Source: Caryophanales bacterium
Lineage (GTDB): Bacteria > Bacillota > Bacilli > JARBTR01
Assembly: GCA_029240105.1 (NCBI GenBank)
Contig: JARBTR010000002.1
Coordinates: 378,214-442,213, forward strand
Direction of reading: 5' to 3'
DNA length: 64,000 bases
Every line of letters starts with the position of its first letter. Within the stretch, counting starts at the first letter, position 1. The position numbers and the translations under genes were made by a program. Positions 55,691 to 64,000 of this stretch are shown here, piece after piece. Below the pieces are notes generated by a model. That model did not search any database and was not told the origin of the DNA. It worked only from the letters and a program-made list of their open reading frames with translations.

Positions 55691-55752
55691 CAATATTTTC
55701 ACTCCTTTTTAAAATTTATTCTTCTGTATATTTTCATAGATATGTTATTACA

Positions 55753-55779
55753 ATTATAGCGCAAACCTAAAGAAATCAA
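55753..55779 (-). promoter_or_regulatory. Promoter of the DUF262/AAA operon
   Basis: TTGATT (55779-55774) and TATAAT (55758-55753) on the minus strand, 15 bases apart, lie about 60 bases before the DUF262 start. The spacing is short. The 649-base gap 55691-56339 contains this, a terminator (56035-56085) and otherwise only AT-rich sequence without a visible gene. Confidence 0.45.
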
Positions 55780-56034
55780 TATATTCACGTTTGTTAAAAA
55801 TTATTGCTTATAATTTTTATACAAATTTTAGTCAAAAATCAAATGATATTAATCCTAATGAATATAGGAAAATACCATGCAGTCAATATTTGGATTCTAT
55901 TTAATAAACTACGAATTCTATGTTAAAAACATAAATATTGATTTAATTCGGAATTTTTTACTCTCCTAACATTCTTACAAAACAAGTGCTGTGATCCGAT
56001 AAGGTAGCACTTCTCACACTATCAACTATGTAAA

Positions 56035-56085
56035 AATATATAAAAAACTGTGTAATGCGTTTTTTCAAAGGACATTACACAGTTT
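56035..56085 (-). terminator. Terminator of the GmrSD-like gene
   Basis: Perfect 13-bp arms AAACTGTGTAATG / CATTACACAGTTT (56045-56057, 56073-56085), then TTTTTTA on the minus strand. It separates the GmrSD-like transcript from the next DUF262 operon. Confidence 0.85.
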
Positions 56086-56339
56086 ATACAAATTATTTAT
56101 CTGCTATATTTTTCTAGCAAAAGCACCTAGAAATACGCTTCAGCATTTATCTTGGGCTTAATGGGATGGGATGGAATATTACTTATCCTTGGTATTAATT
56201 TTTTTATAATAAATTTTCACATCCCCATTCATCAAGAGACTTAATAAAAACTATAAGTTTTATAATTTTCCGTTTATTCATATACCACTTTTGGTACAAT
56301 TTTATTGTATCGTTTTAAGTTAATTATAATCAAAATGAA

Positions 56340-58178
56340 TTACCAAATAGCAAGTACCTCATTTGTAATTGCTATTGTTCTTTTTCTAATAATAAATTCG
56401 TCCCAACATTTCTTATCTTCAAATATTTTTGTAATTTCTAGTGCAATACTTAAAATAGCGTATTCCTTAATTCCCTTCTTTCTACCATCACCAACAACTT
56501 TACGTTCAAACTCATAGTTTCGTAGTGAAGTATTCAAGTTGGAGTTTAATAATGTCATATTGCCGATCTCATAAATTGCAGACGCACGATTATTATGTGC
56601 AATTTCCCTATCTACTACTATTTCATCTTGATCATTCTTTACCGGTAAAGCATCAATATTCCAATACTCTTCCCATTTTTGTGGCATGATGTGTTCCAAT
56701 GAGTATGTGAATTTCAGCTCTTTAAGATCATATTTATCATCATAACGTCTTTTTAATTCTACCCAAAATAAAATCAGGTTTGCTACTCTATTGTTTGGAA
56801 TAGATTTTAGTTTCTCTATTAATGCAAAATCACTTAACACATCTTTCTTATCTTCCAATAATTTTGCAATGGTTGTTCTATCATTAATTAGCATCGCACA
56901 TTCTTTATTAAAATTTTTGGTAGTAGCTTGGCATATGTAATGTCTCATAACATATTTTTCTATTTCCTTGATTCTCTCTAAAAATTCTATAGGATAATTA
57001 TTTTCAGCTTTTATATTATAATCCTTAAATAATTTCAATATATATGGATGCAATGTTGAAACTTCACATACATCTAGTATGTGAAATAATCTTTGAACAT
57101 TATCGGAATACTTATATGTAGTTGATTTATCGAATTCAATAAAATTATCTTGGTAAATTTCCGCATACTCAGCTATTGAAGTTATAAAATCAAATAATTT
57201 ATTATTATCGAAACCACTTATGTATTGCTTATATACTTGTGCTAAATCCGATATTTTGTTTGAATCAGGATCATAGAAGCCCATAATCAGGGCAACACAA
57301 TGTAATAAAACCTCTTGATTATTACGCATCATCCTACCTAGTGGCCGTTCTGCATTCCAGAACTCCAATTGATCTTTGGAATCACCAAAAACTGTCTGCC
57401 AACAATTATCGTATAAATCATTTACATTATTTTCTTCTTTATTAAATCTTGCGTTTTCCATTGCTTTTTGAAACAAAGCATTTTTTATAGTGTCATAGCA
57501 GGTCAACCTTACCCCCGAAGAGTTAACGGTATCAAAAATCGCTTGTTCATTTTCTCCGACTCCTAAATCTATTTTTACAATTATTTTGTTGTTTTCGTCA
57601 GTAAGAGATTCCCATAATTTTTCACATTCAGTTAAGTTATTACTTAAAATTTTAGTGAAATATTTATAACATTGTAAAATGTTACTAGAACATTTCTCTT
57701 TGTTCTTTATTTCACTTTTCAATATGATACTATCAAGTCTTCCTTTCATTTCCCCGTTTATTACTTTTTTGTAATCAGGTGCGTCTAATCTCGAATGTTT
57801 AATTTTTATTTCCATCTTTTCGGATAGGGCTTTTTCCTTAAAATATAAGATTTGATTCAATTTTGCTTCGGTTAGCTGCTGAAGTTTATCCGAGTAAGTT
57901 TCTAAAGGCAATGAGTCGTAGCATGATCTTAAAAGTATGCTTAACGTTGTCAAACGTTGCTGTCCATCAATTACAGAGCAACGAGGAACTTGTCCAATTG
58001 AAGAGTGTAGTTGCTTTAAAATTACAGATCCTAAAAAATGACTTTGTTTATCATCAAGTAAATTTTCAAGCAATTCCTCCCAGTTTTCTTCATTCCACAC
58101 ATACCCTCTTTGAAAAAATGGTATTTCGACAATCATATTGGCTTGCATAAAATAAAATGCTTGCTCTCTTGCTTCCAT
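56340..58178 (-). CDS. GmrSD-like DUF262-DUF1524 nuclease
   Basis: 612 residues. N-terminal DUF262: FFQRGYVWNEENW (21-33), FLGSVIL, and IDGQQRLTTL (70-79); middle FDTVNSSGVRLTCYD; C-terminal DUF1524 HNH: TYSLEHIMPQKW and IYEIGNMTLLNSNLNTSLRN, with the His and Asn in place. This fused layout is that of GmrSD and BrxU-type modification-dependent (type IV) restriction enzymes, which cut glucosylated or methylated phage DNA. The ATG has GGGGGG upstream, and TATAAT lies at 58216-58211. Single-gene unit. Confidence 0.88.
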   Translation of the reverse strand: MEAREQAFYFMQANMIVEIPFFQRGYVWNEENWEELLENLLDDKQSHFLGSVILKQLHSSIGQVPRCSVIDGQQRLTTLSILLRSCYDSLPLETYSDKLQQLTEAKLNQILYFKEKALSEKMEIKIKHSRLDAPDYKKVINGEMKGRLDSIILKSEIKNKEKCSSNILQCYKYFTKILSNNLTECEKLWESLTDENNKIIVKIDLGVGENEQAIFDTVNSSGVRLTCYDTIKNALFQKAMENARFNKEENNVNDLYDNCWQTVFGDSKDQLEFWNAERPLGRMMRNNQEVLLHCVALIMGFYDPDSNKISDLAQVYKQYISGFDNNKLFDFITSIAEYAEIYQDNFIEFDKSTTYKYSDNVQRLFHILDVCEVSTLHPYILKLFKDYNIKAENNYPIEFLERIKEIEKYVMRHYICQATTKNFNKECAMLINDRTTIAKLLEDKKDVLSDFALIEKLKSIPNNRVANLILFWVELKRRYDDKYDLKELKFTYSLEHIMPQKWEEYWNIDALPVKNDQDEIVVDREIAHNNRASAIYEIGNMTLLNSNLNTSLRNYEFERKVVGDGRKKGIKEYAILSIALEITKIFEDKKCWDEFIIRKRTIAITNEVLAIW

Positions 58179-58368
58179 TTTAATTTCCCCCCATTTGGTT
58201 CCTTTTTACAATTATACCTTTTTAATAAATAAAAGTATCTAAAACCTCAATTTAGATTAGATAACCAGATTTTTACTTTGGTAGTCTTCAATCAGATGTA
58301 ACTTCATGAAGCATGAGGAACTGCTTATGCTTGTTGCTCTTGATGGGTATTGTAAAATTTAGAAATTA

Positions 58369-58395
58369 AGAGAGTAGGCTAGCTTGCTCTTTTTT
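58369..58395 (+). terminator. Plus-strand hairpin with T-run before the 58457 gene
   Basis: AGAG...GCTAGC...CTCT pairing (58371-58390) with TTTTTT after it. It lies upstream of, not after, a plus-strand gene, so it could be an attenuator in the leader of the 58457 gene or the end of a short RNA from the 278-base gap. Confidence 0.5.
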
Positions 58396-58456
58396 GCTGT
58401 TTATAATAGCCTGATGTTTAAATGTTTTAATAAACTATTAAGTAAAGTAGCATTTA

Positions 58457-59170
58457 ATGGTAAAATGTTTTCAGAAAATTTATGAAAGAGGACATAGTTT
58501 GATTAAACAGAATTTTAAGAGTATAAGAAGTTTTAAGAGCTTGAGCCTGGGGAAAGAGGATATAGCTCAGACAATAGATTTTATAAAAAACTACTGTAAA
58601 GAAGAAAATTGGGTACTTACAATAACAGTTTTGTCTGAAAATAAGGACATCACTTTTAACACTGTAGGTGAATTTGCTGGGTATGAAATGCCAAGGACAA
58701 ATGAGAATGTAGAACTGCTTTTTATACAATGTGAGGATGGTTCTGAGTTAAAGAGGATTAACATCACCTTTAATAAGAAAGCTGTAAAAATGAGTCTTTA
58801 CAGCTCTGATGAGGTTTGGATAACAGCCCACTCTGCAATTTTTAGTAAACATCTGCAAAAGTATAAAACATTATTTTTAATGGGTAAATCTTTTTTAAAG
58901 TGGACATTTCATACAATCACAGCCATAACAGCTATAGGCACAGTTTCCATGTATTTCATTGATTACACTTCAGACACTTTTAAAGAGTATTTAGGTGTAA
59001 GTATTCTATATTTACTAAATTCATACATACTAGAAAAAGGGTTAATATTCTCACCAAATAATATTTCATTAAGAAATAAAACTGAGAGAAAAATCACAGT
59101 TTCTCACATCTCACTTGCAATTGCACTTGTGGCTCTGGTTTTTCAGATTCTGGCATTTTATAACAACTAA
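58457..59170 (+). CDS. Unknown protein with C-terminal membrane segments
   Basis: 237 residues. A soluble N-terminal half (to about residue 150), with no recognised motif, is followed by two or three membrane spans near 152-172 (FHTITAITAIGTVSMYFI), 178-197 and 215-234 (ISLAIALVALVFQILAFY). A cytoplasmic domain plus membrane module beside restriction-type genes is the layout of abortive-infection effectors, but there is no direct evidence. No strong binding site was found for the ATG at 58457. A terminator follows. Confidence 0.6.
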   Translation: MVKCFQKIYERGHSLIKQNFKSIRSFKSLSLGKEDIAQTIDFIKNYCKEENWVLTITVLSENKDITFNTVGEFAGYEMPRTNENVELLFIQCEDGSELKRINITFNKKAVKMSLYSSDEVWITAHSAIFSKHLQKYKTLFLMGKSFLKWTFHTITAITAIGTVSMYFIDYTSDTFKEYLGVSILYLLNSYILEKGLIFSPNNISLRNKTERKITVSHISLAIALVALVFQILAFYNN

Positions 59171-59183
59171 TAAACAAATACTG

Positions 59184-59215
59184 GCAGGGCTATAGTGGCT
59201 CTGCTTTAATTTTTA
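59184..59215 (+). terminator. Terminator of the 58457 gene
   Basis: GCAGGGC / GCTCTGC (59184-59190, 59198-59204, one G-U) then TTTAATTTTT on the plus strand. Confidence 0.78.
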
Positions 59216-59274
59216 TGACACTCTAGTAATAATCTTCAACACTAACTATTTACGGTAGACTAACTATTCAAAGG

Positions 59275-61539
59275 CTATTTAGTAATTATTTTGTTTGTCA
59301 AATATTGATTATCAAATCTAATAATTGCATCTAACTGACCAAAAATATACTTTTGTGCATTTGGATCAAATAAGTTGACATAGCACAATTCGTCCCGAAT
59401 GATTCGCTCTTCCGTTGTGATACCTAATTTTTCACCTGCGGTTGTTGCCACTTTAAAATTTTTATTACTAGGGCTATTCTTTAAGACAAGCATTCCTTCG
59501 GAAATGAGCCAATCATTGATTTTTGCAGCTGTAATTCGCTTTATTCCATTCTGCATTAAGGCTGTATTTATTCTATCTGCAATCCTACTAATCATCACAT
59601 TATCCTCAAAAACTTCAATTTGGTTTAAATCGTGATTACTACTCTCTTCTTTTTCTAAAGAACTTCCTTGAGTGATACTTTCTTCATTCGTTTCAATTGA
59701 ATCCGTTTTCGAAATAAAATCATTAATGGCTTCAATAAACACCTTTCCGTATTTTTCTACTTTCACTTGTCCAACACCTGATACTTCTATAAATTCCTCT
59801 TCATTTTTTGGCAATTTCATGCACATATCAATCAATGAACTATCAGTAAAAACAACAAAAGCCGGAACCTTTTGACTTTGAGCAATTTGAAATCTCAATT
59901 CTTTCAAACTAGTAAACAAATCTTCGTTTAATGAGGAAATACTATTCCTTTTACTTGTGTTTTTGTTCTTGGAGATGGAGATATCTATTTTATCTGTCAT
60001 TTTCATTTCTATTTTCTTGCCGTTATAAAGAACATCTGGTGCCAAAGAACCTAGCTGGATGATTGGATATTCACCATTTGTGCTAATGAGATAATCATTT
60101 AAAAGGAGGTAATTCATGATTTCTCGTAGTTGAATCTCAGGCAAATTACTTTTGCCAAACATGTCTAACTCGTTAAGACCAAATTCAATGATCCTTTTAT
60201 TTTTACTTCCCCTCAAAATATCAACGATCATTTTTGCGCCAAATTTTTCTTTTACACTTGAGACGCACTCTAAGATTTTCTTTGCCTCTTCTGTCACATC
60301 TACCGTTTCATAACTTGAATTGCAGCTCCCGCAATTTCCACAATTCTCATGAGCTGTTTCTCCAAAATAGTTTAACAAGTAGTTCCTGAGGCATTCATTT
60401 GTCTGACAATACAAAGCCATTTCTTTTAACTTTTTTCTGTTTTGTTCAAGAATGATTGTAGCATTCGATTGCTCTGAATCACTACCGTTTTCTATTAAAA
60501 ACGTATTTGTTATAATGTCCCTTCCGTTATAGAAAAGGATACACTCAGCATCTCCGCCATCACGCCCAGCTCGCCCTGCTTCTTGATAATAACTTTCCAT
60601 GTTTTTAGGCATGTTGTAGTGCACAACAAATGAAACGTTCGATTTATCAATACCCATTCCGAACGCATTTGTAGCAACCATAATTTGAACTTGGTCGAAT
60701 AGAAAGGCATCTTGATTGGCTTGTCTTTCAGAACCCGCTAGACCAGCATGATAACTCAAAGAACGATAACCCTTTTCATTCAATTTAATGGTTAGTTCAT
60801 CAACGGTATCTCTTGTTGAACAGTAAACAATGCCAAACCGGTCTTTTTTATCAGATAGAAATTTTAACAATTCCTTAAATTTATCTTCGGGTTTACGAAC
60901 TTCAAAATACAAATTCTTTCTATCAAAACCAGTCACCAATACTTCCGGATTATTTAACTGCAATAAACTTCTTATATCTTCTTGAACTTTTGGAGTCGCT
61001 GTTGCCGTAAACGCAGAAACCACAGGCCGATTGGGAAGCTTTTCAATAAATTCTTGAATTTTAAGATAACCAGGACGGAAATCCTGCCCCCACTGGGAAA
61101 TACAATGCGCTTCATCAATGGTAACCATTGAGATACTGGTTGTTCTGGCAAAGTCTAAGAATTCTGCCGTATTTAATCTTTCGGGTGCCACATAAATCAA
61201 CTTGTACATGCCATCTCTAGCGTTGTTAAGTGCCATGCTAATTTGTCTTTCAGTCAGGGAGCTATTAATATAAGCTGACCGTATACCAACTTGAGTGAGA
61301 GCATTCACCTGATCTTTCATCAGAGAGATCAGTGGTGAAATAACGATGGTTACCCCATTCAAAAGAATCGCAGGAACTTGATAACAAACGGATTTACCCG
61401 CGCCAGTTGGCATGATGCCAATTACATCTCTTCCAGAAATGATACTATCAATTAATCGCTCTTGACCCTCTCTAAATGAATCATATCCAAAGTACTGTTT
61501 TAAAACGGTGTGTTTATTTTGCAAAATTATTTTCCTCAT
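59275..61539 (-). CDS. RecQ-family ATP-dependent DNA helicase
   Basis: 754 residues. Motif 0 FGYDSFREGQERLI, Walker A MPTGAGKSVCYQ, DEAH box TIDEAHCISQWG, FTATATP, and QEAGRAGRDGG (motif VI) define RecQ. An RQC zinc-binding region follows (C...CGNCGSC), then an HRDC domain near residues 535-615 and a further ~100-residue C-terminal helical region ending in a repressor-like wing (AAKINDWLISEGML). Longer than B. subtilis RecQ (591 aa), so it is a variant form, perhaps a defence-associated paralog. Its ATG overlaps the APH-fold gene's stop by one base. Confidence 0.92.
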   Translation of the reverse strand: MRKIILQNKHTVLKQYFGYDSFREGQERLIDSIISGRDVIGIMPTGAGKSVCYQVPAILLNGVTIVISPLISLMKDQVNALTQVGIRSAYINSSLTERQISMALNNARDGMYKLIYVAPERLNTAEFLDFARTTSISMVTIDEAHCISQWGQDFRPGYLKIQEFIEKLPNRPVVSAFTATATPKVQEDIRSLLQLNNPEVLVTGFDRKNLYFEVRKPEDKFKELLKFLSDKKDRFGIVYCSTRDTVDELTIKLNEKGYRSLSYHAGLAGSERQANQDAFLFDQVQIMVATNAFGMGIDKSNVSFVVHYNMPKNMESYYQEAGRAGRDGGDAECILFYNGRDIITNTFLIENGSDSEQSNATIILEQNRKKLKEMALYCQTNECLRNYLLNYFGETAHENCGNCGSCNSSYETVDVTEEAKKILECVSSVKEKFGAKMIVDILRGSKNKRIIEFGLNELDMFGKSNLPEIQLREIMNYLLLNDYLISTNGEYPIIQLGSLAPDVLYNGKKIEMKMTDKIDISISKNKNTSKRNSISSLNEDLFTSLKELRFQIAQSQKVPAFVVFTDSSLIDMCMKLPKNEEEFIEVSGVGQVKVEKYGKVFIEAINDFISKTDSIETNEESITQGSSLEKEESSNHDLNQIEVFEDNVMISRIADRINTALMQNGIKRITAAKINDWLISEGMLVLKNSPSNKNFKVATTAGEKLGITTEERIIRDELCYVNLFDPNAQKYIFGQLDAIIRFDNQYLTNKIITK

Positions 61540-62405
61540 TAATTTCTTCTTTTATAGTAAGAATCATTCGTTTCAATTTCAGATTCTATTAGTTTATTAA
61601 ACAACTTCAAATAAGCTTCAAAGTCCTCTTTGTGATATTTCAGACAAGTTCCAATCCTAACATAAAGTATAACAACTAGGTAGCAAAAGATTATTTTCCT
61701 TTTGTAACCAAGTGACGAAAGTGACTTGTACAAGTCATCCATAGTTATAGCATTTAGAAAATCTGGCGAAGAACAAACTGCATAGAGCACATCATAAATT
61801 CTGTCCCCAACAACAGGCGTAGGGTCGATGACACCTACAAGTTCTCCGTTTTTACTTATAAAGTTATGAACACCAAAATCACCATGGAGTAAATATTTAT
61901 TAAATGAATGCGTTGAAATTTCCTTTAAACAAGCCTTAACTAGTTGATTCTCTACAACTAGTGCCATTTCCTCTATTCGTTCCTTACTTTCGTCCACTCG
62001 TCCTTGTAAAAATCCAGCCCAATCACGGGGAGAGTCTATCCAACCGTAACCTGGTATATCGACGATTTTATATGTACGAACCAATGAAATGATTTTATCT
62101 AATAACGATTCCCTAAATAACAAATGATCTGTTTCGCCTTCGATAAACGTGTAGACAAGGAAGTCAAAGTTACCATCTAGATAGGTCACTTTTGGGAACC
62201 AATTTGTTTCTTCATATGTTTTGAGAAATTGTGTTTCGTATTCTAGTACTTCACGCTCATTAAATTTAATAGCATACTTCCTTTGATGAGCGTCTGAAAC
62301 GAACCAGACTTCACTGGTTGTCCCGCCTGATAGTTTATTTACTGAGACAGGCTCAGTTACTATTCCTTTACTTACGAGAGTTTCAATTGCACTATTTATA
62401 TTCAT
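61539..62405 (-). CDS. APH-fold phosphotransferase
   Basis: 288 residues. Protein-kinase-like fold of the aminoglycoside/choline/fructosamine kinase class. The catalytic loop LLHGDFGVHNF (Brenner's motif HxDxxxxN) and the metal-binding VIDPTPVVGDRIYD are present, and the N-lobe has YAIKFNERE with the conserved Lys. The substrate is unknown; resemblance to known resistance enzymes is only general. It is translationally coupled (TAATG) to the RecQ gene downstream, an unusual pairing. Confidence 0.83.
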   Translation of the reverse strand: MNINSAIETLVSKGIVTEPVSVNKLSGGTTSEVWFVSDAHQRKYAIKFNEREVLEYETQFLKTYEETNWFPKVTYLDGNFDFLVYTFIEGETDHLLFRESLLDKIISLVRTYKIVDIPGYGWIDSPRDWAGFLQGRVDESKERIEEMALVVENQLVKACLKEISTHSFNKYLLHGDFGVHNFISKNGELVGVIDPTPVVGDRIYDVLYAVCSSPDFLNAITMDDLYKSLSSLGYKRKIIFCYLVVILYVRIGTCLKYHKEDFEAYLKLFNKLIESEIETNDSYYKRRN

Positions 62406-62618
62406 AAAAATACCTTTAAATATTTACTTTCAAAAGAATTAAATCATCTACCCTATTTTAAATGAATACCTAACATAATGGGCGTTAAATTTGCAAATAC
62501 AGCGGAAATATATGGTAAAATTAACTGAAATTCTACACCTTGTTAAATTGGTGAATGGAATTTTAATTGGAATTTTTCTATACAATTTTTAAATAACATA
62601 AAAAGGGAGATGATTCAT

Positions 62619-62942
62619 GTGTTAGTCGTTACGACTGAAAATGTGGTTGGTTATAGAGTTGTTGAAGTCAAAGGACCTGTATTTGGCCTTATCGTGAGAA
62701 GTAGAGGTCTTGGTGGAGATATTCTAGCAAGTTTAAAATCTCTTGTTGGCGGGGAAATCAAACAATACACATCCATGCTTGAAGATGCCAGAAAAGAAGC
62801 AATGGATCGTATGATTAAGAATGCGAATGTTATGGGGGCAAACGCCATTGTGATGATGCGCTATGACTCTGGAGAAATCGCGAAAAACATGAGTGAAATT
62901 GTTGCCTACGGAACAGCTGTCATTCTGGAGCCAATCGAATGA
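62619..62942 (+). CDS. YbjQ/UPF0145-family protein
   Basis: 107 residues. I start at the GTG 62619 with GGGAG nine bases upstream, giving [19 protein letters not shown], which matches the family's usual MIVTTTENIPGYRVVEVLG-like start; an ATG at 62610 overlaps the ribosome binding site. The block [41 protein letters not shown] is diagnostic. YbjQ forms pentamers of unknown function. It overlaps the next gene by four bases. Confidence 0.88.
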   Translation: [107 protein letters not shown]

Positions 62943-63166
62943 AATATGCGATCCTTTTCTATGTTTTTCTATTCCTTTTCTTTATTGGGTGCATTTTGTT
63001 AGGCGTCTTTGTCTACGACAAACGTTTAAGTCGAAATCATGGGTTGGAAGTCCCAAAGGGCTTTCATCGGACAGAAGAAATCAACATTGACCCTGTCTCC
63101 GGCGAGAAAACAAGGGTGTATTATAATCCCGATACAGGTGAGCGATTTTATAAAAAAGAGAAATAA
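62939..63166 (+). CDS. Small membrane-anchored protein
   Basis: 75 residues. One N-terminal membrane span (about 3-24, ILFYVFLFLFFIGCILLG), then a hydrophilic part with GFHRTEEINIDPVSGEKTRVYYNPDTGERFYKKEK (in part). The end resembles secreted or surface-exposed tails with a repeated D-P-x-(S/T)-G-E pattern (IDPVSGEK, NPDTGER). It overlaps YbjQ (ATGA) and is probably co-translated. Function is unknown. Confidence 0.7.
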   Translation: MKYAILFYVFLFLFFIGCILLGVFVYDKRLSRNHGLEVPKGFHRTEEINIDPVSGEKTRVYYNPDTGERFYKKEK

Positions 63167-63216
63167 AAACTTATATCATAATATCCTAGAATTCATAATG
63201 ATAAATTTATACTTAA

Positions 63217-63253
63217 GCTAAAAACGTCGAGTCCCAGTTAGTTGTGACTCGAC
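63217..63253 (-). terminator. Terminator of the DUF5946 gene
   Basis: GTCGAGTC / GACTCGAC (63226-63233, 63246-63253) with more pairing inside, followed by GTTTTTAGC on the minus strand, 20 bases after the stop codon. Confidence 0.78.
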
Positions 63254-63273
63254 ATATCACTTTTATATTTATT

Positions 63274-63705
63274 CTATAGTTCACTTCGTATACTTTTCGC
63301 CCAATCCCTAACCCGTTGTGCAGCTCCTTCTGGTTGTCCCGGTATGTAAACTTTATCTATGGTCATTGGCCAGTTTCGAAGTACCATCTCTCGCTCATGT
63401 TCCTTCTTCAAAACACGATTAGTCCCCTCGTTCGCTTTACCCATCCTCTTACGAATTTCTGAGATTGGTAAGTTATTGTCTAGATGCTCGATAAACACTT
63501 GTTTTAATCCCTCTAATGCATTGTCCTGAAACATGGCTGGGTGCTGCATGTTATAGCATGCAACTGTCTTGAAATGTTCAGCTAACAAATCGGGATCATC
63601 ATACTCCCACGAAATAAGTCCACCAAGTTGTCCCCAGCAATCGAGTCCTTCTTGTTCAGGTGCCCCACATTCGGGACAAATTTTTTGTTCAATACTATTT
63701 TGCAT
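63274..63705 (-). CDS. DUF5946 family protein
   Basis: 143 residues. A zinc-finger-like CPECGAPEQEGLDCWGQLG at residues 10-28, then HFKTVACYNMQHPAMF and a conserved basic helical C-terminus ending NWPMTIDKVYIPGQPEGAAQRVRDWAKSIR (in part). These are the marks of DUF5946, unknown function. No operon partner. RBS GGAGTA. Confidence 0.75.
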   Translation of the reverse strand: MQNSIEQKICPECGAPEQEGLDCWGQLGGLISWEYDDPDLLAEHFKTVACYNMQHPAMFQDNALEGLKQVFIEHLDNNLPISEIRKRMGKANEGTNRVLKKEHEREMVLRNWPMTIDKVYIPGQPEGAAQRVRDWAKSIRSEL

Positions 63706-63810
63706 ACTCCTAACACCAATACTTTCATTCTAATTTTTGATATTTACCAATTATATTAAAACATAAAAACATGTACTTTTTAATGTTTCTATTTTTTATG
63801 TAGATTCCAA

Positions 63811-63838
63811 ACAAAAAAAGACCAACCAAAGGTTGATC
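63811..63838 (-). terminator. Terminator of the rRNA operon
   Basis: GATCAACC / GGTTGGTC (63838-63831 with 63827-63820, minus strand) then TTTTTTTG, ten bases after the 5S gene. Confidence 0.85.
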
Positions 63839-63847
63839 TTCATTTGT

Positions 63848-63964
63848 GCCTGGCAACGACCTACTCTCACAGGGGCGTGTGCCCCAACTACCATCGGCGC
63901 AGAAGAGCTTAACTTCCGTGTTCGGTATGGGAACGGGTGTGACCTCTTCGCCATCATTACCAGA
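63848..63964 (-). rRNA. rrf: 5S ribosomal RNA
   Basis: About 117 bases whose minus-strand sequence contains GGCGAAGAGGTCACACCCGT, CGAACACGGAAGTTAAGCTC and GTGAGAGTAGG, the highly conserved 5S loops, with closing ends GTCTGGTAATG / TTGCCAGGC. The last 36 bases of the window are the 23S-5S spacer, so this is the 3' end of an rRNA operon on the minus strand. Ends are approximate by a few bases. Confidence 0.97.
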
Positions 63965-64000
63965 CGAATAAGAGAATTAGATTCTCTCAAAATTGGAAGA

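Noticed and set aside
63796..63990. Protein-like frame overlapping the 5S region
   Set aside because: It runs antiparallel to conserved 5S rRNA sequence and terminator and has no ribosome binding site.

Overview
The window comes from a low-GC, spore-forming member of the Bacillales. SpoIIM, Fur, CodY, HslV with an extended N-terminus, KtrA/B, L19 and S2 leaders and the gene order rplS-rbgA-rnhB-sucCD-dprA-topA-trmFO-xerC-hslVU-codY-rpsB-tsf-pyrH-frr all resemble Bacillus subtilis. A Planococcaceae genus (Lysinibacillus/Solibacillus-like) is my inference. Nearly all housekeeping genes are on the minus strand, and an rRNA operon end (5S) closes the right edge.

Layout. 0-11 kb: fur, spoIIM, two GNATs, nudF, a TetR-controlled ABC exporter operon with a double operator, a DUF2975/XRE pair, a ThyX-like gene, ccdA and a Spo0E-DUF309 fusion. 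11-35.6 kb: the conserved translation/proteolysis/DNA-maintenance block. It is interrupted by a ktrA-ktrB pair on the opposite strand between trmFO and xerC, by a GNAT, by a c-di-GMP phosphodiesterase gene, and by copies of a dispersed palindromic repeat. The large fla/che operon found between codY and rpsB in B. subtilis is absent. 35.6-46.5 kb: two psiE paralogs around NADP-glutamate dehydrogenase and a MarR/NmrA pair, then zinc-ribbon/SPFH membrane proteins, small hypothetical genes and a radical SAM gene. 46.5-62.4 kb: an accessory, defence-like region. It holds a type III restriction-modification operon led by a ribbon-helix-helix gene, a ParA-like remnant, a 3' fragment of a tRNA-Ser gene (probable attachment-site scar), a three-gene DUF262/AAA(DUF3696)/unknown operon, a GmrSD-like DUF262-DUF1524 nuclease, an unknown membrane protein, a RecQ helicase and an APH-fold kinase. 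62.4-64 kb: small genes and the end of an rRNA operon.

How the genes work together. The central block supplies ribosome assembly and recycling (S2, EF-Ts, RRF, L19, RbgA), UMP kinase, regulated proteolysis (HslVU), nutrient sensing (CodY), topology and recombination (TopA, XerC, DprA, RNase HII) and the succinyl-CoA step of the TCA cycle. The right third looks like a mosaic defence island. The GC-richer type III R-M operon and the AT-rich DUF262 operons seem to have arrived separately.

Most notable: a KtrB K+ channel subunit that appears to lack the intramembrane gate loop by a clean in-frame deletion; the uncharacterised three-gene DUF262/DUF3696 operon beside a GmrSD-like gene; three copies of a modular palindromic repeat with different apical palindromes; a Spo0E-DUF309 fusion; a radical SAM protein with a CX4CX2C cluster; and the tRNA-Ser/ParA scars. 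No database search was run. Family assignments rest on motifs and on remembered family sequences.
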